Counted from the stretch's first letter, positions 1 through 9,121 are shown. The stretch: 64,000 nt of DNA from Streptomyces sp. NBC_01296 (GCF_035984415.1 NZ_CP130720.1:868001-932000), one strand, 5' to 3'. The notes: generated by a model not told the origin, from the sequence alone. Numbers and translations: made by a program.

Positions 1-435
1 GAGCAGCGCATCGCCCAGTCGCCCGCCGGCGAGAAGCCCGCGATCGTCCTCGACATCGACAACTCTTCGCTGGAGACGGACTTCCACTGGTTCTGGACGT
101 TCCCGACCCCGGCGATCTCCGAGGTCCGCGACCTGACCCGGTACGCGAACGAGCGCGGTGTCGCCATCATCTTCGTCACCGCCCGACCGGGGATCATCCA
201 GTCCCTCACCGAGCACAACCTCAAGGCGGTCGGCTACCCCGTCTCGGACCTGTACGTCCGGGACCTGCCGGACCTCTTCAGCGAGGTCAGCGCCTACAAG
301 ACGGCCAAGCGCGCCGAGATCGAGGCCCGCGGCTACACGATCATCGCCAACATCGGCAACAACAACAGCGATCTGGTCGGCGGCCACGCGGAGCGCACCT
401 TCAAGCTGCCGGACTACGACGGCAAGCTCTCCTAG
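1..435 (+). CDS. HAD-superfamily acid phosphatase, C-terminal part (5' truncated by window)
   Basis: The reading frame is open from the first base and gives 144 residues before a TAG stop. It shows HAD hydrolase motif I as VLDIDNSS (nucleophile and acid/base Asp at fragment residues 18 and 20), motif II as VTARP (Thr60), and a late acidic loop, NIGNNNSDL, where Mg-binding residues are expected. This pattern fits the plant-type/class B acid phosphatase group (HAD subfamily IIIB), which is often secreted and removes phosphate from small organic phosphates. The N-terminus, and any signal peptide, lies before the window, so location cannot be judged. The next 238 bases to the metE remnant hold no convincing gene or terminator. 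Confidence 0.8.
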   Translation, partial: EQRIAQSPAGEKPAIVLDIDNSSLETDFHWFWTFPTPAISEVRDLTRYANERGVAIIFVTARPGIIQSLTEHNLKAVGYPVSDLYVRDLPDLFSEVSAYKTAKRAEIEARGYTIIANIGNNNSDLVGGHAERTFKLPDYDGKLS

Positions 436-673
436 CCGTTTTCGGCCCCGCCGCCCGGGGTCCCCGCCGCCAGCCGCCCGCATGCCGAGGCGGCCGGCGG
501 CGGCGCGCCGAAGAAGCGGGACCTCTCCTGATTCCGGTGACCTCGTGGGCGGGTCGGCGTGCACCTTCAGGCGGCCACTTGTCGGTCCGTCCGGTTCGTC
601 ACCCCTTCGCCCCGGCTCCGTCCCCGGGATCCGCCGCAAGACACGCACACGCATGCTCGCGAAGGAGAGTCAC

Positions 674-1887
674 GTGACAACCGATTCCGCTGCCACGGCC
701 GTACGCGCCACCGTGTACGGATACCCCCGCCAGGGGCCGAACCTGGAACTGAAGAAGGCCGTCGAGGGCTGCTGGAACGGCCGCGTCGGCGCCTAAGCGC
801 TCCGGGAGACCGCCCGCGCACTGCGCCGGAGCGCCTGGCAGCAGTTGGCCGATGCCGGTATCCACGAGGTCCCGACCGGCGACTTCTCGTACTACGAGCA
901 CGTACTGGACACCAGTCTCATGGTCGGCGCCGTCCCCGCCCGCCACCGCGCCGCCGCGCCCGTACCGCGGCGATCGGCGAAGCCGATGCCCGCCGTCCCC
1001 AGCCGTACGCCGAACGTGCCGCCGCCCAGCGCGCCCTCCTGGGCCTGCCGCTGCTGCCGACCACGACCATCGGCTCCTTCCCGCAGACCGCCGAACTGCG
1101 CACCGCCCGCGCCGACCTGCGCCCGGGCCGGATCGGCACGGCCGGTTACGAGGAGCGCATCGAGGACGAGATCCGCGAGGTCATCGCCTTCCAGGAGAAG
1201 GCCGGCCTGGACGTCCTCGTGCACGGCGAGCCCGAACGAAACGACATGGTCCAGTACTTCGCCGAGCAGCTCACCGGGTACCTGGCCACCCGGCACGGCT
1301 GGGTCCAGTCGTACGGCACCCGCTACGTCCGCCCGCCCCTCCTGGCCGGGGACATCTCCCGTCCCGATCCGATGACCGTGCGCTGGACGACGTACGCCCC
1401 GGCGCAGACGGCCCGGCCGGTCAGGGGCATACTGACCGGCCCGGTCACCATGCTCGCGTGGTCCTTCGTACGGGACGACCAACCGCTCGGGGACACGGCA
1501 CGGCAGGTGGCGCTCGCCCTGCGCGACGAGGTCGAGGACCTGGAGGCCGCGGGCACTTCGGTGATCCAGGTGGACGAGCCCGCACTGCGGGAGACGCTGC
1601 CGCTGCGCGCCGCCGACCGTGCCGAGTACCTGGCGTGGGCCACCGAGGCCTTCCGGCTCACCGTCTCCGGGGTGCGGCCGGACACGCAGATCCACGCGCC
1701 GCGCATCCCGTCCGCCGAGGAGGCGGCCGCGCTGCTGCGCAGGGGGCTCGAGGCCATTGCGGCCGAGCGGCTGTGGGTCAACCCCGACTGCGGTCTGAAG
1801 ACCCGCGGCTGGCCCGAGACCCGTGCCTCCCTGGCGAACCTGGTGGCGGCGGCCCGCGAAGTCCGAGGTGAACTCCCCGCCTCCTGA
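674..1887 (+). pseudogene. metE: metE pseudogene (cobalamin-independent methionine synthase), multiply disrupted
   Basis: MetE normally makes methionine from homocysteine and methyl-tetrahydrofolate and is about 760-770 residues long. A remnant starts at GTG 674 behind AAGGAG (662-667) and reads like a MetE N-terminus ([21 protein letters not shown]). An in-frame TAA at 794-796 breaks it. The frame resumes ([24 protein letters not shown]) and near 950-960 switches to frame 1, jumping to the C-terminal domain ([13 protein letters not shown]), so about 300 residues are missing. A second deletion joins TQIH directly to APRIPS, removing about 60 residues that carry the MCYSEF zinc-ligand segment. 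The late zinc-ligand Cys in [10 protein letters not shown] remains. The rest keeps normal Streptomyces codon use, so decay looks recent. It cannot encode an active enzyme. Confidence 0.9.
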
Positions 1888-1916
1888 GCGGTCCTGACTG
1901 CCCGTACGATGCGTCT

Positions 1917-1943
1917 GCTCCGGCCCGTCCCGCGGGCCGGAGC
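1917..1943. terminator. Bidirectional hairpin between metE remnant and P450 gene
   Basis: A perfect 11-bp stem (GCTCCGGCCCG / CGGGCCGGAGC) encloses a 5-base loop, TCCCG. It lies 29 bases after the metE remnant and 43 bases past the stop of the convergent P450 gene, the expected place for a shared terminator. There is no T tract, which is common for Streptomyces terminators. Confidence 0.6.
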
Positions 1944-1986
1944 CATACGTTCCGCCGTGCCCGCTGCGGGGCTCAGGTCCACCGCT

Positions 1987-3225
1987 TCAGGGGCGGATCC
2001 CGTCGCAGGTGACCTGGAGGTGGCGCGGGCCGCGCAGGACCGCGTTCTGCCGGTAGGGCGGCGGGTCCTCGAGCAGGCGCGGGTTCTCCAGGCGGCGGGC
2101 CAGCTCGGTCAGCGCGAGTTGCGCCTCGAGGCGGGCCAGCGGGGCGCCGAAACAGCTGTGGATGCCGCTGCCGAGGCCCAGGTGCTGGATGTCCTTGCGG
2201 TACGGGTCGAAGCGGTCCGGGTTCTCGAAGCGGCCCGGATCCCGGTTGCCGGAAGCGAGGATCAACCACATCGAGGAGCCCTTGGGGATGGTGACCCCGC
2301 GGACCTCGATGTCGACGAGCGGGGTGCGCTGCGGCAGCAGTTGCACCGGCGGCTCGAACCGCAGCAGCTCCTCCACCATCGGCACCGCGAGTCCGGGCGT
2401 CTCGCGCAGCTGCTGCAGGACGTCCGGGTTGCGCAGCAGAGTGAGCATCCCGTTGGTGATCAGGTTGACGGTGGTCTCGTGGCCCGCGATCAGCAGCAGG
2501 GCGGCGGTACTGAGCAGCTCCATCGTGCTCATCGACTCGTCCTGGCCGTGCCCGACGGCCAGTTGCGAGAGCATGTCGTCGCCGGGGTTCTTGCGGCGCT
2601 CCTCGATCAGCCCGGCCAGGTACATGCCCAGTTCCATCCGGGCGTCGTGGGTGGTCTTGTCGCGCTCCGTCGGGTCGGCGCCCGGGTCGGGGTCCAGGCT
2701 CGCGGCCAGGGTGTCGGCCCAGACGTGGAACCGCGGCTCGTCCTCGCGCGGCACACCGAGCAACCGGCAGATCATCGTGACGGGGAACGGGTAGGCGAAC
2801 TGGTCGACCAGGTCGATCCTGGCGGGGTCGCCGAGGTTGTCGATGAGACCGGTGACGATGCCCTTGAGGTCGTCGCGCATCCCGTCGATGCGGCGGGGGG
2901 AGTGCGGAGGCCCGAAGGGCCGGTTGGTCATCCGGCGCAGCCGGTCGTGCTCCGGGGGGTCCAGCTTCAGGAAGCTCGGCGGCAGGGCAGCGGCCCCCTC
3001 CTCCTCGCCCTCGGCCAGCGGATCCCCCGCCGTCGCGGCCAGGTTGCGGGCCTCCGAGCTGAGCCGCGGGTCGTGCAGCAGGCTCTGGATGTCGTGGTAG
3101 GTGCTGATGACGTACGGGCCGTCCCCGTCGTGGAACACCGGGGTCTTGCGCAGTTCCGCGTACAGCGGGTACGGGTTCGCGCGGTTGGAGTAGTCGAGGA
3201 TGTCGCTCAGGATGCCTTGCTTCAT
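1987..3225 (-). CDS. Cytochrome P450
   Basis: A 412-residue soluble bacterial P450, the normal length. It has the I-helix oxygen-activation motif AGHETT (residues 247-252), the K-helix ExxR (E286-R289 in EELLR) and the heme loop LGLGSGIHSCFG with the thiolate ligand Cys358. It should catalyse oxygen insertion using electrons from a ferredoxin. The ATG at 3225 is preceded by GGAGG at the right distance; the frame stays open further upstream but only over the reductase gene. It is the last gene of a ferredoxin, reductase, P450 operon, so its redox partners are encoded beside it. The substrate cannot be told from sequence. Confidence 0.93.
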   Translation of the reverse strand: MKQGILSDILDYSNRANPYPLYAELRKTPVFHDGDGPYVISTYHDIQSLLHDPRLSSEARNLAATAGDPLAEGEEEGAAALPPSFLKLDPPEHDRLRRMTNRPFGPPHSPRRIDGMRDDLKGIVTGLIDNLGDPARIDLVDQFAYPFPVTMICRLLGVPREDEPRFHVWADTLAASLDPDPGADPTERDKTTHDARMELGMYLAGLIEERRKNPGDDMLSQLAVGHGQDESMSTMELLSTAALLLIAGHETTVNLITNGMLTLLRNPDVLQQLRETPGLAVPMVEELLRFEPPVQLLPQRTPLVDIEVRGVTIPKGSSMWLILASGNRDPGRFENPDRFDPYRKDIQHLGLGSGIHSCFGAPLARLEAQLALTELARRLENPRLLEDPPPYRQNAVLRGPRHLQVTCDGIRP

Positions 3226-3251
3226 GCCGGGTCCTCCGGAGGGCGGGCGGG

Positions 3252-4643
3252 TCAGTGCCCGGCGGGGGTGAACGTCATCCGCCGGTCGGCCGGCGAATAT
3301 CCGCTGAGGGTGATGGTCGGTCCGTGCGTGGGCACGGAGGGGTCGGGGAAGTCCGCGGGGAGGGGCTTTTGTCCTTCGGGGCGCCGGTCGACCGTGGGGA
3401 ACGGCGGCGGGAACGGGGCCGTGGCCTCGATCTGCTGCTCGTAGAACTGCAGCCAGCGCGAGTTGTCGAAGGTGACCGCCCCGATGACGCGGCCCTGGTA
3501 GCCGTAGACGCCGGTGAAGCGGCGCTCGGCGCGCGAGCCCTGGGCGATCAGGATCTCGGTCCCCATCGAGGGCACGCCGACCGACTTGATGTTCACCCCG
3601 AACTGGGTGGACCAGAAGGCCGGCACCCAGATGTGGGGGCGGCGCTCGGTGCTCTCGCTGAGCATGTTGTGGGCCGCGGTCTCGGCCTGGGAGACGGCGT
3701 TGCCCCAGTGCTCCAGCGACAGGAACTGGTAGCCGAACAGCGGGTGCGGGGAGCGGGCGACGTCGCCCGCCACGAAGATGTCGTCGGTGACGATGCCGCG
3801 GATGTCGAAGGCCCGGCAGCCCGCGTCGCAGGCGATGCCGCGCGGGCCGGCGCCGAGCCCGGAGCCGATCAGCCACTCGGTGTTGCGCTGGGCGCCGAGC
3901 GAGACGACCACGACGTCGCACTCCAGGGAGGTGCCGTCGGAGAAGTGCGCGGCGCGGACCCGTCCGGTGGTGTCGCCTTCGAGGCCGGTGACCATGACGC
4001 CGGTGCGCAGGTCGACGCCGTTCTCCCGCTGCATTTCGGCGGCGACCGCGCCGATGACCCCGCCCAGGGCGCCGACGAGGGGCGCGTCGCCGCGTTCGGC
4101 GACGGTGACCTCGAGTCCGCGTTCGCGGCAGGCGGAGGCGATCTCGGAGCCGGTGAACCCGGCGCCGATGACCAGGACCCGGCGGGGGCCGGCGTCGAGC
4201 CGCCGGGCCAGGGCGGCGCCGTCGTCGCGGGTCCGCAGGACGAACACGCCGTCGAGCTCCGCCTCGGCCGGGTTGGGCCAGGGCCGGGCGCGTACGCCGG
4301 TGGCGATCAGCAGCCGGTCGTAGGACACCTCTTCGCCGTCGGCCAGCTTGACCCGCTTGGCCGCCATGTCCAGGCCACTGGCCGGTACGCCGAGGCGCCA
4401 CTCGGCGTCGAGCTCGCGGCGGCGGGGCAGCGCGGTGCGCTCGGCAGCGCCCTTGCCGAGCAGGGCCTGCTTCGACAGCGGCGGGCGGTCGTAGGGCTCG
4501 TACGGCTCGTCGCCGATCATGGTCAGGGAGCCCTTGAAGCCCTTGTCGCGCAGGGTCTCGGCGCCGCGCAGACCGGCGAGCGAGGCTCCGACGACGACGA
4601 TCCGGCCGTCCGCCTTGAGGCGGTCCAGAGCTGCGTCAGCCAT
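3252..4643 (-). CDS. NAD(P)H-dependent FAD ferredoxin reductase
   Basis: A 463-residue pyridine nucleotide-disulphide oxidoreductase-type flavoprotein. The N-terminal FAD-binding Rossmann motif is IVVVGASLAGLRGAETLR and a second dinucleotide motif (VLVIGAGFTGSEIASAC) binds NAD(P)H; EPYDRPPLSK is typical of the rubredoxin/ferredoxin reductase (putidaredoxin reductase) family. It passes electrons from NAD(P)H to the small ferredoxin encoded just upstream. The ATG at 4643 has GGGAGG behind it and overlaps the ferredoxin stop by 8 bases, implying translational coupling. It is slightly longer than typical family members (about 410) because of a C-terminal tail rich in Pro. Confidence 0.9.
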   Translation of the reverse strand: MADAALDRLKADGRIVVVGASLAGLRGAETLRDKGFKGSLTMIGDEPYEPYDRPPLSKQALLGKGAAERTALPRRRELDAEWRLGVPASGLDMAAKRVKLADGEEVSYDRLLIATGVRARPWPNPAEAELDGVFVLRTRDDGAALARRLDAGPRRVLVIGAGFTGSEIASACRERGLEVTVAERGDAPLVGALGGVIGAVAAEMQRENGVDLRTGVMVTGLEGDTTGRVRAAHFSDGTSLECDVVVVSLGAQRNTEWLIGSGLGAGPRGIACDAGCRAFDIRGIVTDDIFVAGDVARSPHPLFGYQFLSLEHWGNAVSQAETAAHNMLSESTERRPHIWVPAFWSTQFGVNIKSVGVPSMGTEILIAQGSRAERRFTGVYGYQGRVIGAVTFDNSRWLQFYEQQIEATAPFPPPFPTVDRRPEGQKPLPADFPDPSVPTHGPTITLSGYSPADRRMTFTPAGH

Positions 4644-4890
4644 CGGATGCCTCCCCGCTGCCGGCGCCGGGGGCGCCGGGCGCGGCCGCGGCCATGTCCA
4701 GTTCGTCCACGAGGATGGCCTGGACGGGACAGGCGGCGACCGCCTGGGCCACCCGCTCGCGGTGGGCGTCCTGGGCCTGCGGGTCGTAGAGCAGGCCCTC
4801 GTCTCCGTGCATCGCGAAGACGTCGGGTGCGAGGAAGGCGCACTGCGCGTATCCCTGGCACCGGTTGAGATCGACGACAAGCCTCAGCAA
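4636..4890 (-). CDS. [3Fe-4S]-type ferredoxin, P450 redox partner
   Basis: An 84-residue acidic ferredoxin with the pattern CQGYAQC (Cys-x5-Cys) near the N-terminus and a later ACPVQAI Cys-Pro. The second Cys of a full 4Fe-4S motif is absent, as in the 3Fe-4S ferredoxins that serve Streptomyces P450s. The start chosen is TTG 4890 (MLRLVVDLNRC), which has AAAGGA 7 bases upstream; CTG 4887 is the alternative. It overlaps the reductase start and is the first gene of the electron-transfer operon. Its role should be to shuttle single electrons from the reductase to the P450 at 1987-3225. Confidence 0.85.
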   Translation of the reverse strand: MLRLVVDLNRCQGYAQCAFLAPDVFAMHGDEGLLYDPQAQDAHRERVAQAVAACPVQAILVDELDMAAAAPGAPGAGSGEASDG

Positions 4891-4994
4891 GGTCCAGTCC
4901 TTTCGTTGACCCCTCCGACTCCCCGGCCAGCGTGCGGCGCGCGGAGCGGGAGGGCCCGTCCGGCGGGGCCATCGGGGTGACGGCCGGACAGGTG

Positions 4995-5630
4995 TCACGA
5001 GGTGCGGCGGCGCGCGGCGCGCAGGATGTACAGGCTCAGGAGCAGGGCCCAGGCCGGGAAGACGAGCTCGGACCAGGGCAGGCTGGAGCCCACCACCAGC
5101 AGGAGCAGCCCCACCAGGGTCCCGATCATGACGAGCGGCCTGGGGAAGACCCCGAGCTTGCGTCCGATGCTCGAGGTCGCGAGGACGAAGACGGCGGCCA
5201 TCCGCATCCCGTACGTCGTGAGCAGCGTGTACGCGAAATGGCGGCCGAAGCCGGTGGGGTCTTCGGCGTCGAGCACGGTCCCGGCGGCCGCGACGGCGCA
5301 GAAGAGGCACGCGACGAAAACCAGCCCGCTGCCCAGGAAGACGGTGGCGATGAACCGGTCCTCGGCGTCCCCGGTGTGCTCGCGCAGCGCGCCCATGAAC
5401 CACAGGAAGGCGATGCCGGCGAACGGGACGAGCTCCAGCGCCCAGCGCAGCTCTCCCTCCCTGCCCGGGGAGACCGCGACCTGGTCGCCGCCTGCGCCTT
5501 CGGGCAGTGCCATCCGTGCGAGCACCATCGCCGCCGCGAGCAGGACGGCGAAGACGACCCCGGCCAGGCCCGCGGCCTTGGGGGTGCTCAGGTTCTTGTC
5601 CCGGGCCGTCCCGGGTGCTCCCTGTGTCAT
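4995..5630 (-). CDS. Hypothetical membrane protein (about five helices)
   Basis: A 211-residue protein with a short polar N-terminus and hydrophobic segments near residues 20-40, 68-84, 95-118, 140-155 and 160-200, ending in a positively charged tail (RAARRRTS). No catalytic motif is recognised. It lies 104 bases upstream of the ferredoxin gene on the same strand, so it may share the promoter of the P450 operon, but the gap is too long to assume this. The function is unknown. The membrane location is inferred from hydrophobicity alone. Confidence 0.75.
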   Translation of the reverse strand: MTQGAPGTARDKNLSTPKAAGLAGVVFAVLLAAAMVLARMALPEGAGGDQVAVSPGREGELRWALELVPFAGIAFLWFMGALREHTGDAEDRFIATVFLGSGLVFVACLFCAVAAAGTVLDAEDPTGFGRHFAYTLLTTYGMRMAAVFVLATSSIGRKLGVFPRPLVMIGTLVGLLLLVVGSSLPWSELVFPAWALLLSLYILRAARRRTS

Positions 5631-5769
5631 GGCTCCAGCAAGCCGCCCGCCGGGTCCGCGTGCCAGCGGGACGGCGCGGTCGGGTGACGGAGCGGTACGG
5701 GCCTCGAGGATCCGGGGCGGGGGCCGGGCGGGTGTGCGCCGGCCCGCGCCCCGGATCCCGGACGGCCGG

Positions 5770-7542
5770 CTACGTGGCCGTGATCAGGATGCTGCCCGGC
5801 TCGCCCGCTCCCTCCTCCTGCTGCGGCGCCGTCCGGGGTCCGCCCGGGCCGGTGCCGGCCACGATGAGCGCGAGCAGGACGGCGGCGGCCTCGCTCTGCA
5901 GGATCCGGGCGGCCTGCACCAGGCGGTGCGGGTCCGGGGCCGGAATGGACAGGGCCAGGCATTCCGCGTGGGGGCCCGAGGTGATCGGAACGGCCGCGCA
6001 GACAGTGCCCAGGGCGTACTCCTGCAGGTCCAGCAGGGGGGTGCCCGGCCGGCGGGTGTCGAGCTGCCGGAAGAGGTCCTCCTGACGGGTGAGGGTGTGG
6101 GCGGTGAACCGCTCCGCCCGGTGCCGGGACAGGTGGTCCTTGCGGCCGTCGGGGCCCAGCTGGGCCAGCAGGGCCTTGCCGACGGCCGAGGCGTGGGCGG
6201 CGGCCCGGAAGTCGACCCATTCCTCCACGAGCGGTGTCGCCGGACCGTCGGCGTACTGGGTGATGCACACCTCGCCGTCTGTGTAGCGGGCCACGTAGAC
6301 GGCGGCGCCGACCGCGTCCCGCACCCAGGCGAGGGTCTCCTGCAGGTGTCCGCTCCCGTCACCGGACGCCGCCTCGGTCAGTAAGAGCGCGCGGCCCGCG
6401 ATGTACGCGCCGGGGCCGGTCGGGACCGCCAGGTTCGCCCGTACCAGCTGCTCCATCACCCGCGCCAGCGCCAGCTGCGGCAACCCCGTCTCACGGGCGA
6501 CCTGCGCGAGGCTCACGCCCCCCGAATAGCGGTTGACGATCTCCAGGACGCGCAGCGCCCGGTGGACGGTCTCCATCGCGACCGGGGCCGGCCGCGCTTC
6601 GGCGCAGCTGCGGCCGGCCCGGGCCGGCTGCGGCTGCGGCTGCCTGAGGGCCTCGAGTGCCCAGGCGTTCGCGTTCGCCTCGTCCGTCAGGTGCAGAAGG
6701 TTCAGCCGTGCGTGCCGGGCCACCGCCACCGCCACCTGCGGGCCGAGGAGGAACACCTCGCCCAGATCGGGGTCGTCGCTCCAGCTCTGGGCGGTCACGG
6801 CCCGGTGCAACCGGGCGGGGATCCGGTAGGGGGGCCGCCCGCCGTGGCCGCGCAGCGCCGAGAGGGTGGTGAGGTCCTGGGTGGTGATCGGCGGCGAGGT
6901 CCAGATGACCGAGGCGCCGAGGGCCTCCTCCAGGTTCTCCGGGATCTCGGGCAGGTGGGGCAGGCCCTCGTCCGGCGGCAGCGCCCCGGCGAGCGCCTTC
7001 CAGTGCCGGGCGGTGGCCACCTCGGCGCGTGCGAGGTGGTGGAGGTGGAGCAGGCGGGCCGCGGTCTGCGAGCCGGCTCCTGCCGCGTACTGGAACCAGA
7101 ACTGCGCGCCCTCCATCCGGTCGGCCAGGTGCAGGAGGCAGCCGAACAGCAGCGCCGGTTCCGTACCGTGGGGCCAGGTTCCGGCGGCCAGGGCGAGTTC
7201 GGCGAAGGACCGGCTCTCCGCGAGGGACCAGGCCAGGTCGTCCAGCAGCCGCGCCGCCCGTACGTGGCAGGCCGCGTCCAGTACGAGGTCGTCCGCCGGG
7301 GTGGGCACCGGCGCGGGCAGGGGCGCGGGTCCGGCGAGGGAGGCCGGTGCCGGGAAGCCGCCCCGGCCGGCGGCGCCGGTCGCCGAGCGGGCCCGGTCCG
7401 CCGCGATCCTGCGGGCGATGCGCCGCCGGGCGGCGTCCTCGTCGTAGCCGGCGTACTCCTCCATCAGCACCTGCGCCTGCTCCAGTGCCGCCGCCAGCTC
7501 CTCCCCCAACACGGCGTCGCGGTCGGCCGTCATGTCGCTCAC
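5770..7542 (-). CDS. IclR-type regulator with long N-terminal extension; contains a TTA codon
   Basis: A 590-residue protein. From about residue 330 it is an IclR regulator: a winged helix (TVHRALRVLEIVNRYSGG, then SLAQVARETGLPQLALARVM) followed by an effector domain with the family's ASAVGKALLAQL signature. Usual IclR proteins are about 250 residues, so the first 330 are an added helical, Ala/Leu-rich domain of unknown role. GTG 7542 overlaps the TGA of the sigma-factor gene (GTGA), with GGAG 8 bases upstream, so the two are translationally coupled and probably act together. The codon complementary to 6382-6384 is an in-frame TTA (codon 387), so full translation should need the bldA leucyl-tRNA and be developmentally delayed. 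Confidence 0.75.
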   Translation of the reverse strand: MSDMTADRDAVLGEELAAALEQAQVLMEEYAGYDEDAARRRIARRIAADRARSATGAAGRGGFPAPASLAGPAPLPAPVPTPADDLVLDAACHVRAARLLDDLAWSLAESRSFAELALAAGTWPHGTEPALLFGCLLHLADRMEGAQFWFQYAAGAGSQTAARLLHLHHLARAEVATARHWKALAGALPPDEGLPHLPEIPENLEEALGASVIWTSPPITTQDLTTLSALRGHGGRPPYRIPARLHRAVTAQSWSDDPDLGEVFLLGPQVAVAVARHARLNLLHLTDEANANAWALEALRQPQPQPARAGRSCAEARPAPVAMETVHRALRVLEIVNRYSGGVSLAQVARETGLPQLALARVMEQLVRANLAVPTGPGAYIAGRALLLTEAASGDGSGHLQETLAWVRDAVGAAVYVARYTDGEVCITQYADGPATPLVEEWVDFRAAAHASAVGKALLAQLGPDGRKDHLSRHRAERFTAHTLTRQEDLFRQLDTRRPGTPLLDLQEYALGTVCAAVPITSGPHAECLALSIPAPDPHRLVQAARILQSEAAAVLLALIVAGTGPGGPRTAPQQEEGAGEPGSILITAT

Positions 7543-8117
7543 TGGCCCTTCTCCTGTCCGGGCGCCCAGTCCGCCCCGAGTTTCTGGGACAGGATTCGGC
7601 TTGCGCCTCGAATGTGCGAACGGACCGTCGCGGGGGAGATCCCCATCATCCGGCCGACGGCTCCGTTGTCGTACCCGAGCAGGAAGGCCAGCAGCACCAC
7701 GTCGTAGTGCCGTTCGGGCAGGCACGCGATCGCCGCGTACAGGCCGAGCTTGGACTCCAGTAGTTCCATGCGCTGCCGGGAGGCGCGGCGCAGGGCGGCG
7801 AACCAGGCCGTTTCCACCATCGCGGCGGGCCGGCCCAGGACCGCCAGCCGGCGCTCGACGTGTTCCCGCAGCACCGCCCAGGCGAAGCTGTGCAGGCTCG
7901 CCTCCTTGAGCGCTTGGCGCCACACCTTCAGCAGGAAGGTGAACACGTCGTCGACGACGTCCTCGGCGTCCTCGCGGGAGCCCAGTTGCAGGTGTGCGTA
8001 GCGCAGGTAGGCGCGGTGGTGCTGGGAGTGGAACGCGCCGAACTCCACCGGCAGGACGCCGGCCAGCTCGCTGGAGACCGCCCGGTCCCCGGACGGGTCG
8101 AACTCGCCCTCACTCAT
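7539..8117 (-). CDS. ECF-like RNA polymerase sigma factor
   Basis: A 192-residue protein with a sigma region 2 (AYLRYAHLQLGSREDAEDVV, then VFTFLLKVW) near residues 30-70 and a region 4 helix-turn-helix (GYDNGAVGRMMGISPATVRS) near the C-terminus, the layout of small ECF or ECF-like sigma factors. It should direct RNA polymerase to its own promoter set. The ATG at 8117 follows GGAGGAG. No anti-sigma factor with a zinc motif is beside it; instead the downstream coupled gene is the extended IclR-type regulator, which may take that role (inference). An upstream in-frame ATG at 8351 is rejected because it lacks a ribosome site and codes for low-quality sequence. Confidence 0.8.
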   Translation of the reverse strand: MSEGEFDPSGDRAVSSELAGVLPVEFGAFHSQHHRAYLRYAHLQLGSREDAEDVVDDVFTFLLKVWRQALKEASLHSFAWAVLREHVERRLAVLGRPAAMVETAWFAALRRASRQRMELLESKLGLYAAIACLPERHYDVVLLAFLLGYDNGAVGRMMGISPATVRSHIRGASRILSQKLGADWAPGQEKGQ

Positions 8118-8315
8118 GCGCTCCTCCAGGGATGCCGGTCGTCGCCGGTACGAGCGGTCGCGGCCCGGGTCCTCGCACCCGTGTGGCGTGGGTGTCTCAT
8201 GACGGCATCGAAAGCGACGAGTATCAGCACGGGAGTGACGGTCTGGACAGGATTCACGTCGGCGGGAAGCCTTCCGGTGAAATGAACGGAACGGGCATGC
8301 CTGCCCCCCACATCC

Positions 8316-8338
8316 AGCAGCCGGCCGGACCGGCTGCT
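8316..8338. terminator. Hairpin in the 345-base gap 8118-8462
   Basis: The gap between the sigma gene and the kinase gene holds no convincing ORF. It contains a perfect 9-bp stem (AGCAGCCGG / CCGGCTGCT) with a 5-base loop, 125 bases past the stop of the minus-strand kinase gene. It may end that transcript; the rest of the gap should hold the sigma operon promoter, which I could not locate. Confidence 0.4.
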
Positions 8339-8462
8339 CCCCCAACACCACCCCATCGGAAAAGACGCCCGAATGTGCACGGCTGTCGACGGAAATCTTT
8401 CGGGAAATGGCGCATCTGCTCCGCTGCGCGCCCCCCTTGCCGCCGTGTACGCCCCTACCCCA

Positions 8463-9074
8463 CTACTCCACCACCAGGTCGGCCCGGGTCCGGCCCGCGG
8501 CGATCAGCCGGGCGTTCGCCTCGTCCGAGCGCGTCACCCACTCCTCGGCGTGCGCCGGTGCCTTCCCGTGGCGGACGTGACGGTCGACCAGCCGCCGGAC
8601 GCGTACGGCGTCTTCGGGTGCGAGGAACCAGACCTCGTCGAGGAGCGCCCGTACCGCCGCCCACTCCCCCGCCTCGTACAGCAGGTAGTTGCCCTCGGTG
8701 ATCACCAGGCGCACCGCCGGGTCCACCGGGATGCTCCCCGCGACCGGCTCCTCGAGGGAGCGGTCGAAAGCCGGAGCGTAGACGGCGGTGTCCGCGGGTG
8801 TGCGCAGCCGGCCCAGCAGCGCCGCGTACCCGGCGGCGTCGAAGGTGTCCGGCGCCCCCTTGCGGTCGGCCCGGCCCAGCCGCTCCAGTTCGGCCTGGGC
8901 GAGGTGGAAGCCGTCCATCGGTACGACCACGGCCGGTTCGGGGCCCAGCGCCCGTGCGAGGCGGGCCGCCAGGGTCGACTTGCCGGCTCCGGGCGGCCCG
9001 GCGATGCCGAGGATCCGACGGGTGCCCGACGCCGCGAGCGCGCGGGCGCGCCGCTCCAGTTCGGTGAAATCCAT
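8463..9074 (-). CDS. P-loop nucleoside/nucleotide kinase family protein
   Basis: A 203-residue kinase of the uridine kinase/pantothenate kinase-like P-loop group. It has a Walker A motif, GPPGAGKSTLAARL (about residues 25-38), then VVVPMDGFHLAQ, the segment that carries the catalytic Asp and contacts substrate in this family, and LVITEGNYLLY, a family marker. It should phosphorylate a small hydroxylated metabolite or nucleoside; the substrate is not predictable. It lies 47 bases downstream of the SpoIIE-type phosphatase on the same strand and could be co-transcribed with it, though no functional link is obvious. Confidence 0.8.
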   Translation of the reverse strand: MDFTELERRARALAASGTRRILGIAGPPGAGKSTLAARLARALGPEPAVVVPMDGFHLAQAELERLGRADRKGAPDTFDAAGYAALLGRLRTPADTAVYAPAFDRSLEEPVAGSIPVDPAVRLVITEGNYLLYEAGEWAAVRALLDEVWFLAPEDAVRVRRLVDRHVRHGKAPAHAEEWVTRSDEANARLIAAGRTRADLVVE

Positions 9075-9121
9075 CCGCCCATCCTGCCCGGGCCGTGCGG
9101 GTGCCGGGTGCCGGGTGCGGC

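Noticed and set aside
436..673. Possible cobalamin riboswitch upstream of the metE remnant
   Set aside because: metE is B12-riboswitch controlled in some streptomycetes, but I could not find the conserved B12-box or the adenosylcobalamin core here.
1909..3444. Plus-strand ORF (511 codons) opposite the P450
   Set aside because: No start signal or domain; the P450 motifs are on the minus strand.
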